From the NCBI RefSeq assembly GCF_029962485.1, contig NZ_CP073638.1, positions 1,364,001-1,428,000 on the forward strand: a stretch of 64,000 nucleotides of DNA, in the 5' to 3' direction. The notes beneath the pieces are model-generated. The model did not search any database and was not told the origin of the DNA. It saw only the letters and a list, made by a program, of their open reading frames with translations. Every line of letters starts with the position of its first letter. The first letter of the stretch is position 1. This document shows, in pieces, positions 40,084 through 48,977 of this stretch. This DNA is from Burkholderia cepacia. Lineage in GTDB: Bacteria; Pseudomonadota; Gammaproteobacteria; Burkholderiales; Burkholderiaceae. The position numbers and the translations under genes were made by a program.

Positions 40084-41571
40084 ATGAAACCCTTCCCCCT
40101 GCCCCGCCGCCCTGCGCTCACGCTGTGTGCGGCCGCGTGCCTGCTCGCCGGCTGCACGGTCGGCCCCGACTATCGCGGCGCGCCCGCCGCACCCGATGCG
40201 CCGACCTTCGTGCGCGCGCCTGCCTCCGGCATCGACACCACCGCGCCCGCACCGAGCGCGTGGTGGCACGCGCTGAACGATCGCCAGCTCGACGACCTGA
40301 TCACCGCCGCGCTCGTCTACAACCCCGATCTGCACGCGGCACAGGCACGCTTGCGCGCATCGCGCGCGCAGCTCTCGCAACAGCGCGCGGCCCAGTTGCC
40401 GAAAGCGTCGGCCACCGCAGCGGCCATCCGCATGCGCGAACCGGACGTCAGCGCACTCGGCTCGCTGCTGCCGTCGAACGGGTCGAGCCAGTCGGGCGGC
40501 ACGTCGCCGTCGCTGGGCGGCTCGGGGCCGCTGCAACTCTATTCGGCGGGCTTCGACGCGACCTGGGAAATCGACCTGTTCGGCGGCACACGTCGTGCGG
40601 TCGAAGCGGCATCCGCGCAGGCCGAAGCCGTCGACGCCGATCTCGCCGATACGCAGGTGTCGATCGCAGCCGAAGTCGCGAACGCGTATGTCGACCTGCG
40701 CGACCAGCAGCAGCGGCTTGCGCTGTCGCAGCGCACGGCCGAGCTGCAGCAGACGATGCTCGAACTCACGCAGCAGCGCCGCGCGCGCGGCGTCGCGGCC
40801 GATGTAGACATCGAACGCCTGACGACGCAGGTCGAGACCACGCGCGCGTCGCTGATCCCGCTCGATGCGCAGGTGACGGAATCGCTCGACCGGCTCGCGA
40901 TCCTGACGGGCCGTGCGCCGGGTGCGCTCGACGCCGCGCTGTCGGCAACGGACGCCCCGCTGCCGACGCTGCCCGGCAGCGTCGCGATCGGCGATCCGGC
41001 CGCACTGCTGAAGCAGCGCCCCGACATTCGCGCGGCCGAACGCCGGCTCGCGTCGAGCAACGCGCAGATCGGCGAGCATGTGGCCGACTATTTCCCGAAG
41101 GTGACGCTGCTCGGCGATCTCGGCTTCAGCGCGACGGACCCCGGCCACCTGTTCCGCAAGCAGAATTTCACGTGGGTCGGTGCGCCGTACCTGCAATGGA
41201 ATATCCTCGACTTCGGGCGCACGCGCGGCGCGGTACGAGCAGCCGAAGCGTCGCGCGACGAAGCGGAAGCGAATTACCAGAAGGCCGTGCTCGGCGCATT
41301 ACAGGATGCCAACACGGCATTGCAGCGCTACGGGCACCAGCGCGAGCACGTCGTCGCATTGACGAAGGTGCAGACGTCGGCCGTGCATTCGCGCTCGCTG
41401 ATGGACGAGCGCTATCGTGCGGGCGTCGCGTCGATGATCGACCTGCTCGATACGCAACGCGAAGCGCTGTCCGCACAGCAGAACGTGATCGCCGGACAAG
41501 CCGAGCTGATCAAGGACTACGTGTCCGTGCAGAAGAGCCTCGGGCTCGGCTGGCAGGCGAACGCGGGGTGA
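40084..41571 (+). CDS. Outer membrane efflux lipoprotein (NodT/OprM family)
   Basis: Outer-membrane factor of the EmrAB-type pump, 495 residues. A lipoprotein signal (lipobox LAGC, C24) precedes two OEP repeats with long Ala/Gln-rich helices (about 70-260 and 290-480). Family stretches include ATWEIDLFGGTRRAVEAASAQ-like text (TWEIDLFGGTRRAVE) and LKQRPDIRAAERRLASSNAQ. It starts 13 bases after the emrB stop, so the three genes make one operon under the divergent TetR. Confidence 0.94.
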   Translation: MKPFPLPRRPALTLCAAACLLAGCTVGPDYRGAPAAPDAPTFVRAPASGIDTTAPAPSAWWHALNDRQLDDLITAALVYNPDLHAAQARLRASRAQLSQQRAAQLPKASATAAAIRMREPDVSALGSLLPSNGSSQSGGTSPSLGGSGPLQLYSAGFDATWEIDLFGGTRRAVEAASAQAEAVDADLADTQVSIAAEVANAYVDLRDQQQRLALSQRTAELQQTMLELTQQRRARGVAADVDIERLTTQVETTRASLIPLDAQVTESLDRLAILTGRAPGALDAALSATDAPLPTLPGSVAIGDPAALLKQRPDIRAAERRLASSNAQIGEHVADYFPKVTLLGDLGFSATDPGHLFRKQNFTWVGAPYLQWNILDFGRTRGAVRAAEASRDEAEANYQKAVLGALQDANTALQRYGHQREHVVALTKVQTSAVHSRSLMDERYRAGVASMIDLLDTQREALSAQQNVIAGQAELIKDYVSVQKSLGLGWQANAG

Positions 41572-41683
41572 CGGCGCCGGTGCGCATGATGCACGATCGC
41601 CACATCATGCACGCCGCAACAACTCATTGCGTGCGCAACAATACCGATTCGTTTCGTCCGCAACGAGTGGGCCCGCGCAGCTT

Positions 41684-41720
41684 CGACACCTCGGCTATCG
41701 AAAACATATCGAATATCAAT
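41684..41720 (+). promoter_or_regulatory. OxyR-site-like element upstream of katB
   Basis: Tetranucleotides spaced by seven bases: CGAC, CTAT (41695-41698), ATAT (41706-41709) and CAAT (41717-41720). Against the OxyR consensus ATAG-N7-CTAT-N7-ATAG-N7-CTAT this scores 11 of 16. It lies 77 bases before katB, whose homologues are OxyR-controlled. The match is partial. Confidence 0.35.
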
Positions 41721-41796
41721 TAGCCAATCATCTGACGATCTCTTCTAATTCAGTCGGCTTCCCCACCACCGATCGGATTCAAGGAGTTCCATCGTC

Positions 41797-43332
41797 ATGT
41801 CCCCATCCTCCCATCGCGTGCTGCGGCACGCAGTCGCCGCGATCTGCGTTGCCCTCTCCGCTTCCCCATACGCCGCCGAGCTCACGCGCGACACCGGCGC
41901 CCCCGTCGGCGACAACCAGAATTCGCAGACGGCCGGCCCTGCCGGCCCCGTGCTGCTGCAGGACTCCGCGCTCATCGAGAAGCTGCAGCGCTTCGATCGC
42001 GAGCGCATTCCTGAACGCGTCGTGCATGCGCGCGGCACCGGCGCCTTCGGCGAGTTCGTGCCGAGCGCCGACATCTCCGACCTGACGAAAGCGAAGGTCT
42101 TCACGCCGGGCACCCGCACGCCGGTGTTCGTGCGCTTCTCGACCGTGATGGGCTATCGCGGCTCGCCCGAACAGGCGCGCGATCCGCGCGGCTTCGCGGT
42201 GAAGTTCTATACGCAGCAGGGCAACTGGGACATGGTCGGCATCAACTGGCCCGTGTTCTTCATTCGCGACGGCATCAAGTTCCCCGACTTCGTTCACGCG
42301 AACAAGCCAAGCGCCGTGACCGGCGTGCAGGACCCGAACCTCGCATTCGACTTCTTCGCGCACACGCCCGAAGCGACCCACATGCTGACGATGCTGTACA
42401 CGAACGCGGGTATGCCCGATTCGTATCGCCGCATGGACGGCTTTGCGGTGCATGCGTTCAAGTTCGTCAATGCGCAAGGCGACGTGCACTACGTGAAGTT
42501 CCACTGGAAGAGCCAGCAAGGCGTGCATGGCCTGCGTCCGCAAGAGATCGCCGCATCGATCGGGCGCGACTGGAACATGATGACGAACGACCTGTACGGC
42601 GCGCTGAAGCAAGGCGATTTCCCGAAATGGGATCTGTACGTGCAGGTGCTCACGCCGAAGGAGCTGAATCGCTTCGACTTCGATGCGCTGGACGATACGA
42701 AGGTGTGGACCGGCGTACCTGAGCGAAAGATCGGCACGATGACGCTCAATCGCGTGCCCGACAACTACTTCCAGTCGACCGAGGAATCGGCGTTCGCGCC
42801 GTCGCGGCTCGTACCGGGCATCGAACCGTCCGAGGACCGGATGCTGCAGGATCGCCTGTTCGCGTATGCTGACACGCAGATGTACCGCCTCGGCGCGAAC
42901 TACATGGACCTGCCGATCAACCGCCCTGTCGTGCCGGTGGTCAACAACAACCAGGACGGCAAGATGAATGCGGGCGACCGCAAGGGCGAGGTGAACTACG
43001 AACCGTCGACGCAACACGAGCTCGCGCAGGATCCGCAGTACAAGTCCGTGCGTATGGCGCTCGGCGGCACGACGCAGCAGGAGGCGATCCGCAAGAAGCT
43101 GCTGTTCCGTCAGGCCGGCGAGTACTACCGCGGCCTGTCGCAGCAGGACAAGGACGACCTCGTCACCGCGCTGTCCGGCGATCTCGGCCAGGTGAAGAAC
43201 GCGCAAAACCAGTACGCGATGCTGTCGTACTTCTACAAGGCCGATGCCGACTACGGCACGCGGCTCGCGCAGGCCGTTCACGCGAACGTTCAGCAGGTGC
43301 AGTCGCTCGCGGCGAAGCTGAGCGAGAACTGA
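41797..43332 (+). CDS. katB: Exported heme catalase KatB
   Basis: Monofunctional heme catalase splitting hydrogen peroxide, with a signal peptide (MSPSSHRVLRHAVAAICVAL, cleavage after YAA near 27) that directs it to the periplasm. The 511-residue protein has distal H77 in RVVHARGTGAFGEF, N150 in WDMVGINWP, and the proximal heme-ligand Tyr357 in RLFAYADTQMYRLG. The exported form with an adjacent ankyrin gene is the KatB/AnkB pair known from Pseudomonas aeruginosa. An OxyR-like element lies upstream. ankB follows after 77 bases that contain a ten-base-pair hairpin (43353-43383). Confidence 0.95.
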   Translation: MSPSSHRVLRHAVAAICVALSASPYAAELTRDTGAPVGDNQNSQTAGPAGPVLLQDSALIEKLQRFDRERIPERVVHARGTGAFGEFVPSADISDLTKAKVFTPGTRTPVFVRFSTVMGYRGSPEQARDPRGFAVKFYTQQGNWDMVGINWPVFFIRDGIKFPDFVHANKPSAVTGVQDPNLAFDFFAHTPEATHMLTMLYTNAGMPDSYRRMDGFAVHAFKFVNAQGDVHYVKFHWKSQQGVHGLRPQEIAASIGRDWNMMTNDLYGALKQGDFPKWDLYVQVLTPKELNRFDFDALDDTKVWTGVPERKIGTMTLNRVPDNYFQSTEESAFAPSRLVPGIEPSEDRMLQDRLFAYADTQMYRLGANYMDLPINRPVVPVVNNNQDGKMNAGDRKGEVNYEPSTQHELAQDPQYKSVRMALGGTTQQEAIRKKLLFRQAGEYYRGLSQQDKDDLVTALSGDLGQVKNAQNQYAMLSYFYKADADYGTRLAQAVHANVQQVQSLAAKLSEN

Positions 43333-43409
43333 TCGCGCGACACCAGTCGCCGCCGACGTGCGTCTTTGTGCCGCGCACGTCGGCCCGACCTCTTCATCAG
43401 GACATTCCC

Positions 43410-44021
43410 ATGCGCTCAGAACGCTTCACGCGCGCGATCCGCGCGGCCGCCATGACCGTGGTGCTGGCCACGACCGCCGGCTGCGCGCACCTGCCCGACC
43501 GGCCGGCGTACGGCAAGGCCGATCCCGCCGCACTGCGCCGCTATGACGGCGACTGGTTCGATGCCGCACGCGTCGGTCGCGTCGACATCCTGCGTGCATT
43601 GCACGACGCCGGGTATCCCGTCGATGCCACCGACAGCCGAGGCTATACGGCCGTGATACTCGCGTCCTACGACGGCCAGCCTGCCGCGCTTGACTACCTG
43701 TTGTCGGCCGGCGCCAACGCATGCGCCGGCGATCGTCACGGCAACACGGCGCTGATGGGTGCGCTCTTCAAGAACGAACCCGGCATCGCACGTCGCCTGA
43801 TCGACACGCATTGCCCGATCGACCAGACGAACGGCGCCGGCGAAACCGCGCTGGGGTTCGCGACGCTGTTCAATCGCTTCGAGTTGATTCCGCTACTCGT
43901 CGCGCACGGCGCGAACCCGAACCATGTCGATCGGCGCGGGCAGTCGCTGCTGCAGCTTGCGCTGACGCACGACAACACCTACGCCGCGGATGCGCTGCGA
44001 CAAGCCGGCGCCAGGCAGTAG
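43410..44021 (+). CDS. ankB: Ankyrin-repeat lipoprotein AnkB
   Basis: Periplasm-facing ankyrin-repeat protein, 203 residues; in P. aeruginosa AnkB is needed for full KatB activity. The lipobox TAGC (C25) ends the signal peptide, and about four ankyrin repeats follow, seen as DSRGYTAVILASYDGQPAAL, DRHGNTALMGALFKNEPGIA, NGAGETALGFATLFNRFELI and DRRGQSLLQLALTHD. The ATG at 43410 is preceded by AGGA. Its place directly after katB supports the same role here. Confidence 0.93.
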   Translation: MRSERFTRAIRAAAMTVVLATTAGCAHLPDRPAYGKADPAALRRYDGDWFDAARVGRVDILRALHDAGYPVDATDSRGYTAVILASYDGQPAALDYLLSAGANACAGDRHGNTALMGALFKNEPGIARRLIDTHCPIDQTNGAGETALGFATLFNRFELIPLLVAHGANPNHVDRRGQSLLQLALTHDNTYAADALRQAGARQ

Positions 44022-44137
44022 CGCGACTACGCGCCAACCGTCTGAACAATGCGAACGCACCGTGCCATCGTGCCGTTGGTTTCATCGCACGGAGACAGGA
44101 AAATGCCGAGCCGCTTTGCCATTGTTCTTGTTGCTCG

Positions 44138-44482
44138 GAAAAACGCGTCGAGCAGCCGGTAGAAGGTGATCCGCTGTGGATCGCCGTGCGTGACGACACG
44201 GTCCTCGGTGCACGGCCGGTGCGCCAGCAGCCTCGCGAACAGTTTGTCGAGCGGCACGCCCGTATTCGCGTCGTCGAGGTTGTCCTCGTCGACGCACCCC
44301 GCGTCGATCCGCGCCCGGGCGCGCTCGATGCGAAGCGCGGCGCCGTGATCGAACGGGCACGTGGCCGGATCGAGTCGATGCAGCGCACGCAGCGCATCGG
44401 CGACGATCGTCACCTTCGACGCCGGTGCGAGCCGCGCCAGCTCGAGGTTGTCGCCGCGCACCGCACTCAGCAGCATCCACTC
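44138..44482 (-). pseudogene. Remnant of aminoglycoside 3'-phosphotransferase
   Basis: The minus-strand frame reads [20 protein letters not shown], then [39 protein letters not shown] and VVTHGDP, then jumps to [13 protein letters not shown]. This is APH(3') type II order and wording, but it lacks the N-terminal ATP-binding lobe (nothing recognisable lies before EW). An in-frame internal deletion of roughly 60 residues at HGDP|QRI removes the CLPN metal-binding Asn and the DxD-like segment. An open frame continues on both sides (44027-44611), so it might be predicted as a gene, but it cannot be an active kinase. It lies between ankB and the RND operon. Confidence 0.85.
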
Positions 44483-44648
44483 GCACCCCTTCCCCCGACC
44501 ATTGCGACGCCGGCTGACACCCTCTTTTCGGTTCCTTTCGCCGGCTCCATCGAATCTCCATCTTTCCGCATAAAAGACGCCAACTAATCCACGCAAACTC
44601 CGCCCCGTCAAAGCAGGCAGTGGGCTGCCTGCGTTTCCTGGAGTCGCT

Positions 44649-45809
44649 ATGAAGAATCAGAAACGATGCTGCTACGGCGCCGTATGCGCGCTGGTGGCGG
44701 CGATGCTGGCGGGTTGCGGGCCCTCCGAACAGCAGGCCGCCGCACCGGCCGCGCCGGTCGCGGCCATGACCGTGGCCGCCACGCGCCTCGACGTGACGGA
44801 AGACTTGCCGGGCCGCGTCGCGGCCGTGCGGGTCGCCGAGATCCGCCCGCAGGTGAGCGGCATCGTGCAGCGCCGCCTGTTCGAGCAAGGCACCGAAGTA
44901 CGCGTGGGCCAGCCACTGTTCCAGATCAATCCCGCGCCCTTCAAGGCCGAGATGGACACGGCCGCCGCATCGCTGCAGCGCACGCAGGCCGCGCTCGAAC
45001 GCGCGAAGGTACAGACGGCGCGCTTCAAGCCGCTCGTCGAAGCCGATGCGATCAGCCGCCAGGTGTACGACGACGCCGTCTCGCAACGCGACCAGGCCGC
45101 CGCCGATGTCGCGCAGGCCCGCGCGACGCTCGCGCGCCGCCAGCTCGACCTGAAATTCGCGACCGTGGAGGCGCCGATCGCCGGCCGCATCGACCAGGCG
45201 CTCGTGACCGAAGGCGCGCTGGTGTCGAGCGGCGACAGCCAGCCGATGGCGCGCATCCAGCAGATCGACCAGGTCTACGTCGACGTACGCCAGCCGGCCG
45301 CGTCGCTCGAATCGCTGCGCGGCGCCCTCGCGGCGCAACCGCAAACGCCGGACAGCAATGGCCTGCCGGTCGATGTGCTGCGCGACGACGACACGCGTTA
45401 CGACGCGCGCGGCCGCATGCTGTTCTCGGGCGTCAACGTCGATCCGGGCACCGGCGACGTGCTGCTGCGCGTGCTGGTCGACAACCCGAAACGCCAGTTG
45501 CTGCCGGGCATGTACGTGCGTGCCCGCATTCCGCGCGCGCACTACGCCAACGCGGTGATGGTGCCGCAACAGGCGGTCGTACGCGCCGGCGGCAAGCCGC
45601 AGGTGTGGGTGCTCGACGCGAAGGGTACCGCGCATCTGAAGGCTGTCGAGGTCGGCGAACTGACGAACCGCAGCTACCGCATCAAGTCGGGCCTGCAGGC
45701 CGGCCAGAAGATCGTCGTCGAAGGCATGGAACGCCTGATCGACGGCGCGCCGGCCGCCGCGACCGACTGGAAGTCGCCTGACGCGGCCACCACCGCGTCC
45801 GCGCACTGA
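44649..45809 (+). CDS. RND efflux periplasmic adaptor lipoprotein
   Basis: Membrane fusion protein of an RND drug pump (AcrA/MexE-like), 386 residues. A lipobox LAGC (C23) anchors it to the inner membrane. The lipoyl half-motifs [20 protein letters not shown] (about 64-83) and [20 protein letters not shown] (about 174-193) flank a coiled-coil hairpin, and the beta-barrel/MP domains end with [20 protein letters not shown]. It is the first gene of a three-gene operon with the pump and outer membrane factor. Confidence 0.95.
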   Translation: MKNQKRCCYGAVCALVAAMLAGCGPSEQQAAAPAAPVAAMTVAATRLDVTEDLPGRVAAVRVAEIRPQVSGIVQRRLFEQGTEVRVGQPLFQINPAPFKAEMDTAAASLQRTQAALERAKVQTARFKPLVEADAISRQVYDDAVSQRDQAAADVAQARATLARRQLDLKFATVEAPIAGRIDQALVTEGALVSSGDSQPMARIQQIDQVYVDVRQPAASLESLRGALAAQPQTPDSNGLPVDVLRDDDTRYDARGRMLFSGVNVDPGTGDVLLRVLVDNPKRQLLPGMYVRARIPRAHYANAVMVPQQAVVRAGGKPQVWVLDAKGTAHLKAVEVGELTNRSYRIKSGLQAGQKIVVEGMERLIDGAPAAATDWKSPDAATTASAH

Positions 45810-45829
45810 GTCACGAGGAGCCTCCAGTC

Positions 45830-48800
45830 ATGGCTGAATTCTTTATCCGCCGCCCGGTGTTTGCGTGGGTGATCGCACTCTTCATCATCCTGACCGGGCT
45901 GATCGCGATCCCGCAACTGCCGGTCGCGCGCTACCCGTCGGTCGCGCCGCCGTCCGTCACGATCACCGCGAGCTACCCGGGCGCCACGCCGCAGACGATG
46001 AACGACGGCGTGCTGAGTCTCATCGAGCGTGAACTGTCCGGCGTCAAGAACCTGTTGTACTTCGAATCGTCGGCCGATACGTCCGGCTCCGCGCAGATCA
46101 CCGTGACGTTCAAGCCCGGCACCAATCCGGAGATGGCGCAGGTCGACGTGCAGAACAAGATCAAGTCGGTCGAGCCGCGCCTGCCGGCGGCGGTACGCCA
46201 GAACGGGCTGATCGTCGAATCCGCGTCGTCCGGCTTCCTGATGCTGATCGGGCTGCGCTCCGACAACGGCCGCTTCGACGAAGGCGCGCTCGCCGACTAC
46301 ATGGCGCGCAGCGTGTCCGAGGAGCTGCGGCGAATCGACGGCGTCGGGCGTGTGCTGCAGTTCGGCTCCGAACGCGCGATGCGCATCTGGGTCGATCCGC
46401 AGAAGTTGATCAATTTCGGCCTGTCGATGAGCGACCTGACGACCGCGATCGGCCAGCAGAACGTGCAGATCGCGCCGGGCAGCCTCGGTGCGCTGCCTGC
46501 GCTGCCGGGCCAGCGCGTGACCGTGCCGCTCACCGCGCAGGGCCAGCTCACGACGCCGGAAGAGTTCGCGAAGGTCGTGCTGCGTGCGAACGCGGACGGC
46601 TCGAAGGTCGTGCTCGGCGATGTCGCGCGCATCGAACTCGGCTCGCAAAACTACACGTTCGTGAGCCGCGAGAACAACAAGCCGGCCACCCTCGCCGGCG
46701 TGCAGCTCGCGCCGGGCGCCAACGCGGTGAAGACCGCCGACGCGATCCGTGCGCGCATGGCCGAACTGAGCAAGTCGATGCCGTCGGGCATGACCTACTC
46801 GATCCCGCTCGACACGTCGCCGTTCGTGAAGATCTCGATCGAGAAAGTGCTGCACACGCTGCTCGAAGCGATGGTGCTCGTGTTCCTCGTGATGTACCTG
46901 TTCCTGCAGAACGTGCGCTATACGCTGATTCCGGCCATCGTCGCGCCGGTCGCGATGCTCGGCACGTTCACGGTGATGCTGATGACCGGCTTCTCGATCA
47001 ACGTGCTGACGATGTTCGGCATGGTGCTCGCGATCGGCATCATCGTCGACGATGCGATCGTCGTCGTCGAGAACGTCGAACGCCTGATGGCCGAGGAAGG
47101 ACTGTCGCCGAGGGATGCAACCTCGAAGGCGATGAAGGAAATCACCGGCGCGATCGTCGGCGTCACGCTGGTGCTGACCGCGGTGTTCCTGCCGATGGCG
47201 ATGGCGAGCGGCTCGGTCGGCGTGATCTACAAGCAGTTCACGATGTCGATGGCCGTGTCGATCCTGTTCTCGGCGCTCCTGGCGCTGACGCTCACGCCGG
47301 CCCTGTGCGCGACGATGCTCAAGCCGCTCGAACCGGGCCACCACGAGAAGCGCGGCTTCTTCGGCTGGTTCAATCGACGCTTCGATCGCCTGACGAAATG
47401 GTACGAGACGCGCGTCGGCCGCCTGGTCGGCCGCACGGGCCGCGTGATGCTGGTGTTCGTCGCGATCTCGGGCGCGCTCGTGTTCGGCTTCCGCAGCCTG
47501 CCGTCGTCGTTCCTGCCGGACGAGGACCAGGGCTACTTCATCACCAGCTTTCTGCTGCCCGCGGACTCTACCGCCGAGCGTACGCATGACGTGGTCAACA
47601 CGCTGGAGAAGCATCTTGCTTCGCGTCCGGCAATCCAGTCGAGCATTTCCGTGATCGGCTACGGCTTCTCGGGCCAGGGTTCGAACGCAGCGATCAACTG
47701 GTCCGTGATGAAGGACTGGAAGAACCGCGGCAGCTCGTCGACGATCGAGGAAGGCATGCTCGCGCAGCAGGCGATGGCCGGCGTGACCGAAGGCACGGTG
47801 ATGAGCCTGCTGCCGCCGGCAATCGACGAACTCGGCAACAGCTCGGGCTTCTCGATGCGCCTGGAAGACCGCGCCAACCAGGGCACGGCGGCGCTCAAGG
47901 CGGCGGAAGCGAAGCTGCTCGAACTCGCCGCGCAAAGCAAGGTCGTGACCGGCGTGTACCCGGACAGCCTCCCCGCCGGCACGAGCATCCGCCTCGAGAT
48001 CGACCGCGCGAAGGCGCAGGCGCTCGGCGTGTCGTTCACGACGCTCAGCGACACGCTGTCGACCGCGATGGGTTCGACCTACGTGAACGACTTCCCGAAC
48101 GCGGGCCGCATGCAGCAGGTGATCATCCAGGCCGATGCGCCGGCACGCATGCAGATCGACAACGTGATGAAGCTGTACGTGCGCAACGCGGCCGGCGGCA
48201 TGGTGCCGCTGTCCGAAGTGGTTCGCCCGGTATGGGCCGACACGCCGCTGCAGATGGTGCGCTTCAAGGGCTACCCGTCCGCGCGTATCTCGGGCACGGC
48301 CGCCCCCGGCCAGTCGAGCGGCGCCGCCATGGCCGAGATGGAGCGTCTCGCCGCGCAACTGCCGCCGGGCTTCGCGGTCGAGTGGACCGGCCAGTCGCTG
48401 CAGGAACGTCAGTCGGCGTCGCAGGCGCCGATGCTGATGGCGCTGTCGATGATCGTCGTGTTCCTGGTGCTCGCCGCGCTGTACGAAAGCTGGTCGATCC
48501 CGCTGTCGGTGATGCTGGTGGTGCCGCTCGGCCTGATCGGCGCGATCGGTGCGGTGCTGCTGCGCGGCATGCCGAACGACGTGTTCTTCAAGGTCGGGAT
48601 GATCACCGTGATCGGCTTGTCCGCGAAGAACGCGATCCTGATCGTCGAGTTCGCGAAGCAGTTGCGCGAGGAAGGCAAGGGGCTGATCGAAGCGGCCGTG
48701 CAGGCATCGAAGCTGCGCCTGCGCCCGATCCTGATGACCTCGCTCGCATTCGGCCTCGGTGTCGTGCCGCTGATGATCGCGACCGGCGCCAGCGCCGAAA

Positions 48801-48973
48801 CGCAGCACGCGATCGGTACCGGCGTGTTCGGCGGCATGGTGACCGCCACGGTACTGGCCATTTTCTTCGTCCCTGTTTTCTTTGTGTTCGTGATGAGTAT
48901 CCAGGAGCGTATCGGCGCATGGCGGGCTTCCCGCAAGCAGCCGGCTGCCCCGGCTCACGGACAGGAAGGTTGA
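45830..48973 (+). CDS. RND efflux pump, HAE1 (AcrB/MexF-like)
   Basis: Inner-membrane proton-driven multidrug exporter, 1047 residues. The N-terminus is typical (MAEFFIRRPVFAWVIALFI), TM4 carries the proton-relay acidic pair in GIIVDDAIVVVENVERLM, and TM10 has the Lys in VIGLSAKNAILIVEFAKQLR. Two large periplasmic loops (porter/docking domains, with GSAQITVTFKPGTNPEMAQV) are complete. It starts 20 bases after the adaptor gene with GAGGAG before the ATG. Together with its neighbours it forms a full tripartite pump; the drug range is not readable. Confidence 0.97.
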   Translation: MAEFFIRRPVFAWVIALFIILTGLIAIPQLPVARYPSVAPPSVTITASYPGATPQTMNDGVLSLIERELSGVKNLLYFESSADTSGSAQITVTFKPGTNPEMAQVDVQNKIKSVEPRLPAAVRQNGLIVESASSGFLMLIGLRSDNGRFDEGALADYMARSVSEELRRIDGVGRVLQFGSERAMRIWVDPQKLINFGLSMSDLTTAIGQQNVQIAPGSLGALPALPGQRVTVPLTAQGQLTTPEEFAKVVLRANADGSKVVLGDVARIELGSQNYTFVSRENNKPATLAGVQLAPGANAVKTADAIRARMAELSKSMPSGMTYSIPLDTSPFVKISIEKVLHTLLEAMVLVFLVMYLFLQNVRYTLIPAIVAPVAMLGTFTVMLMTGFSINVLTMFGMVLAIGIIVDDAIVVVENVERLMAEEGLSPRDATSKAMKEITGAIVGVTLVLTAVFLPMAMASGSVGVIYKQFTMSMAVSILFSALLALTLTPALCATMLKPLEPGHHEKRGFFGWFNRRFDRLTKWYETRVGRLVGRTGRVMLVFVAISGALVFGFRSLPSSFLPDEDQGYFITSFLLPADSTAERTHDVVNTLEKHLASRPAIQSSISVIGYGFSGQGSNAAINWSVMKDWKNRGSSSTIEEGMLAQQAMAGVTEGTVMSLLPPAIDELGNSSGFSMRLEDRANQGTAALKAAEAKLLELAAQSKVVTGVYPDSLPAGTSIRLEIDRAKAQALGVSFTTLSDTLSTAMGSTYVNDFPNAGRMQQVIIQADAPARMQIDNVMKLYVRNAAGGMVPLSEVVRPVWADTPLQMVRFKGYPSARISGTAAPGQSSGAAMAEMERLAAQLPPGFAVEWTGQSLQERQSASQAPMLMALSMIVVFLVLAALYESWSIPLSVMLVVPLGLIGAIGAVLLRGMPNDVFFKVGMITVIGLSAKNAILIVEFAKQLREEGKGLIEAAVQASKLRLRPILMTSLAFGLGVVPLMIATGASAETQHAIGTGVFGGMVTATVLAIFFVPVFFVFVMSIQERIGAWRASRKQPAAPAHGQEG

Positions 48974-48977
48974 TGCC

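Noticed and set aside
43353..43383. Ten-base-pair hairpin between katB and ankB as a terminator
   Set aside because: No T-tract on either side and the two genes form a known functional pair, so a full stop there is unlikely; reported only in the katB entry.
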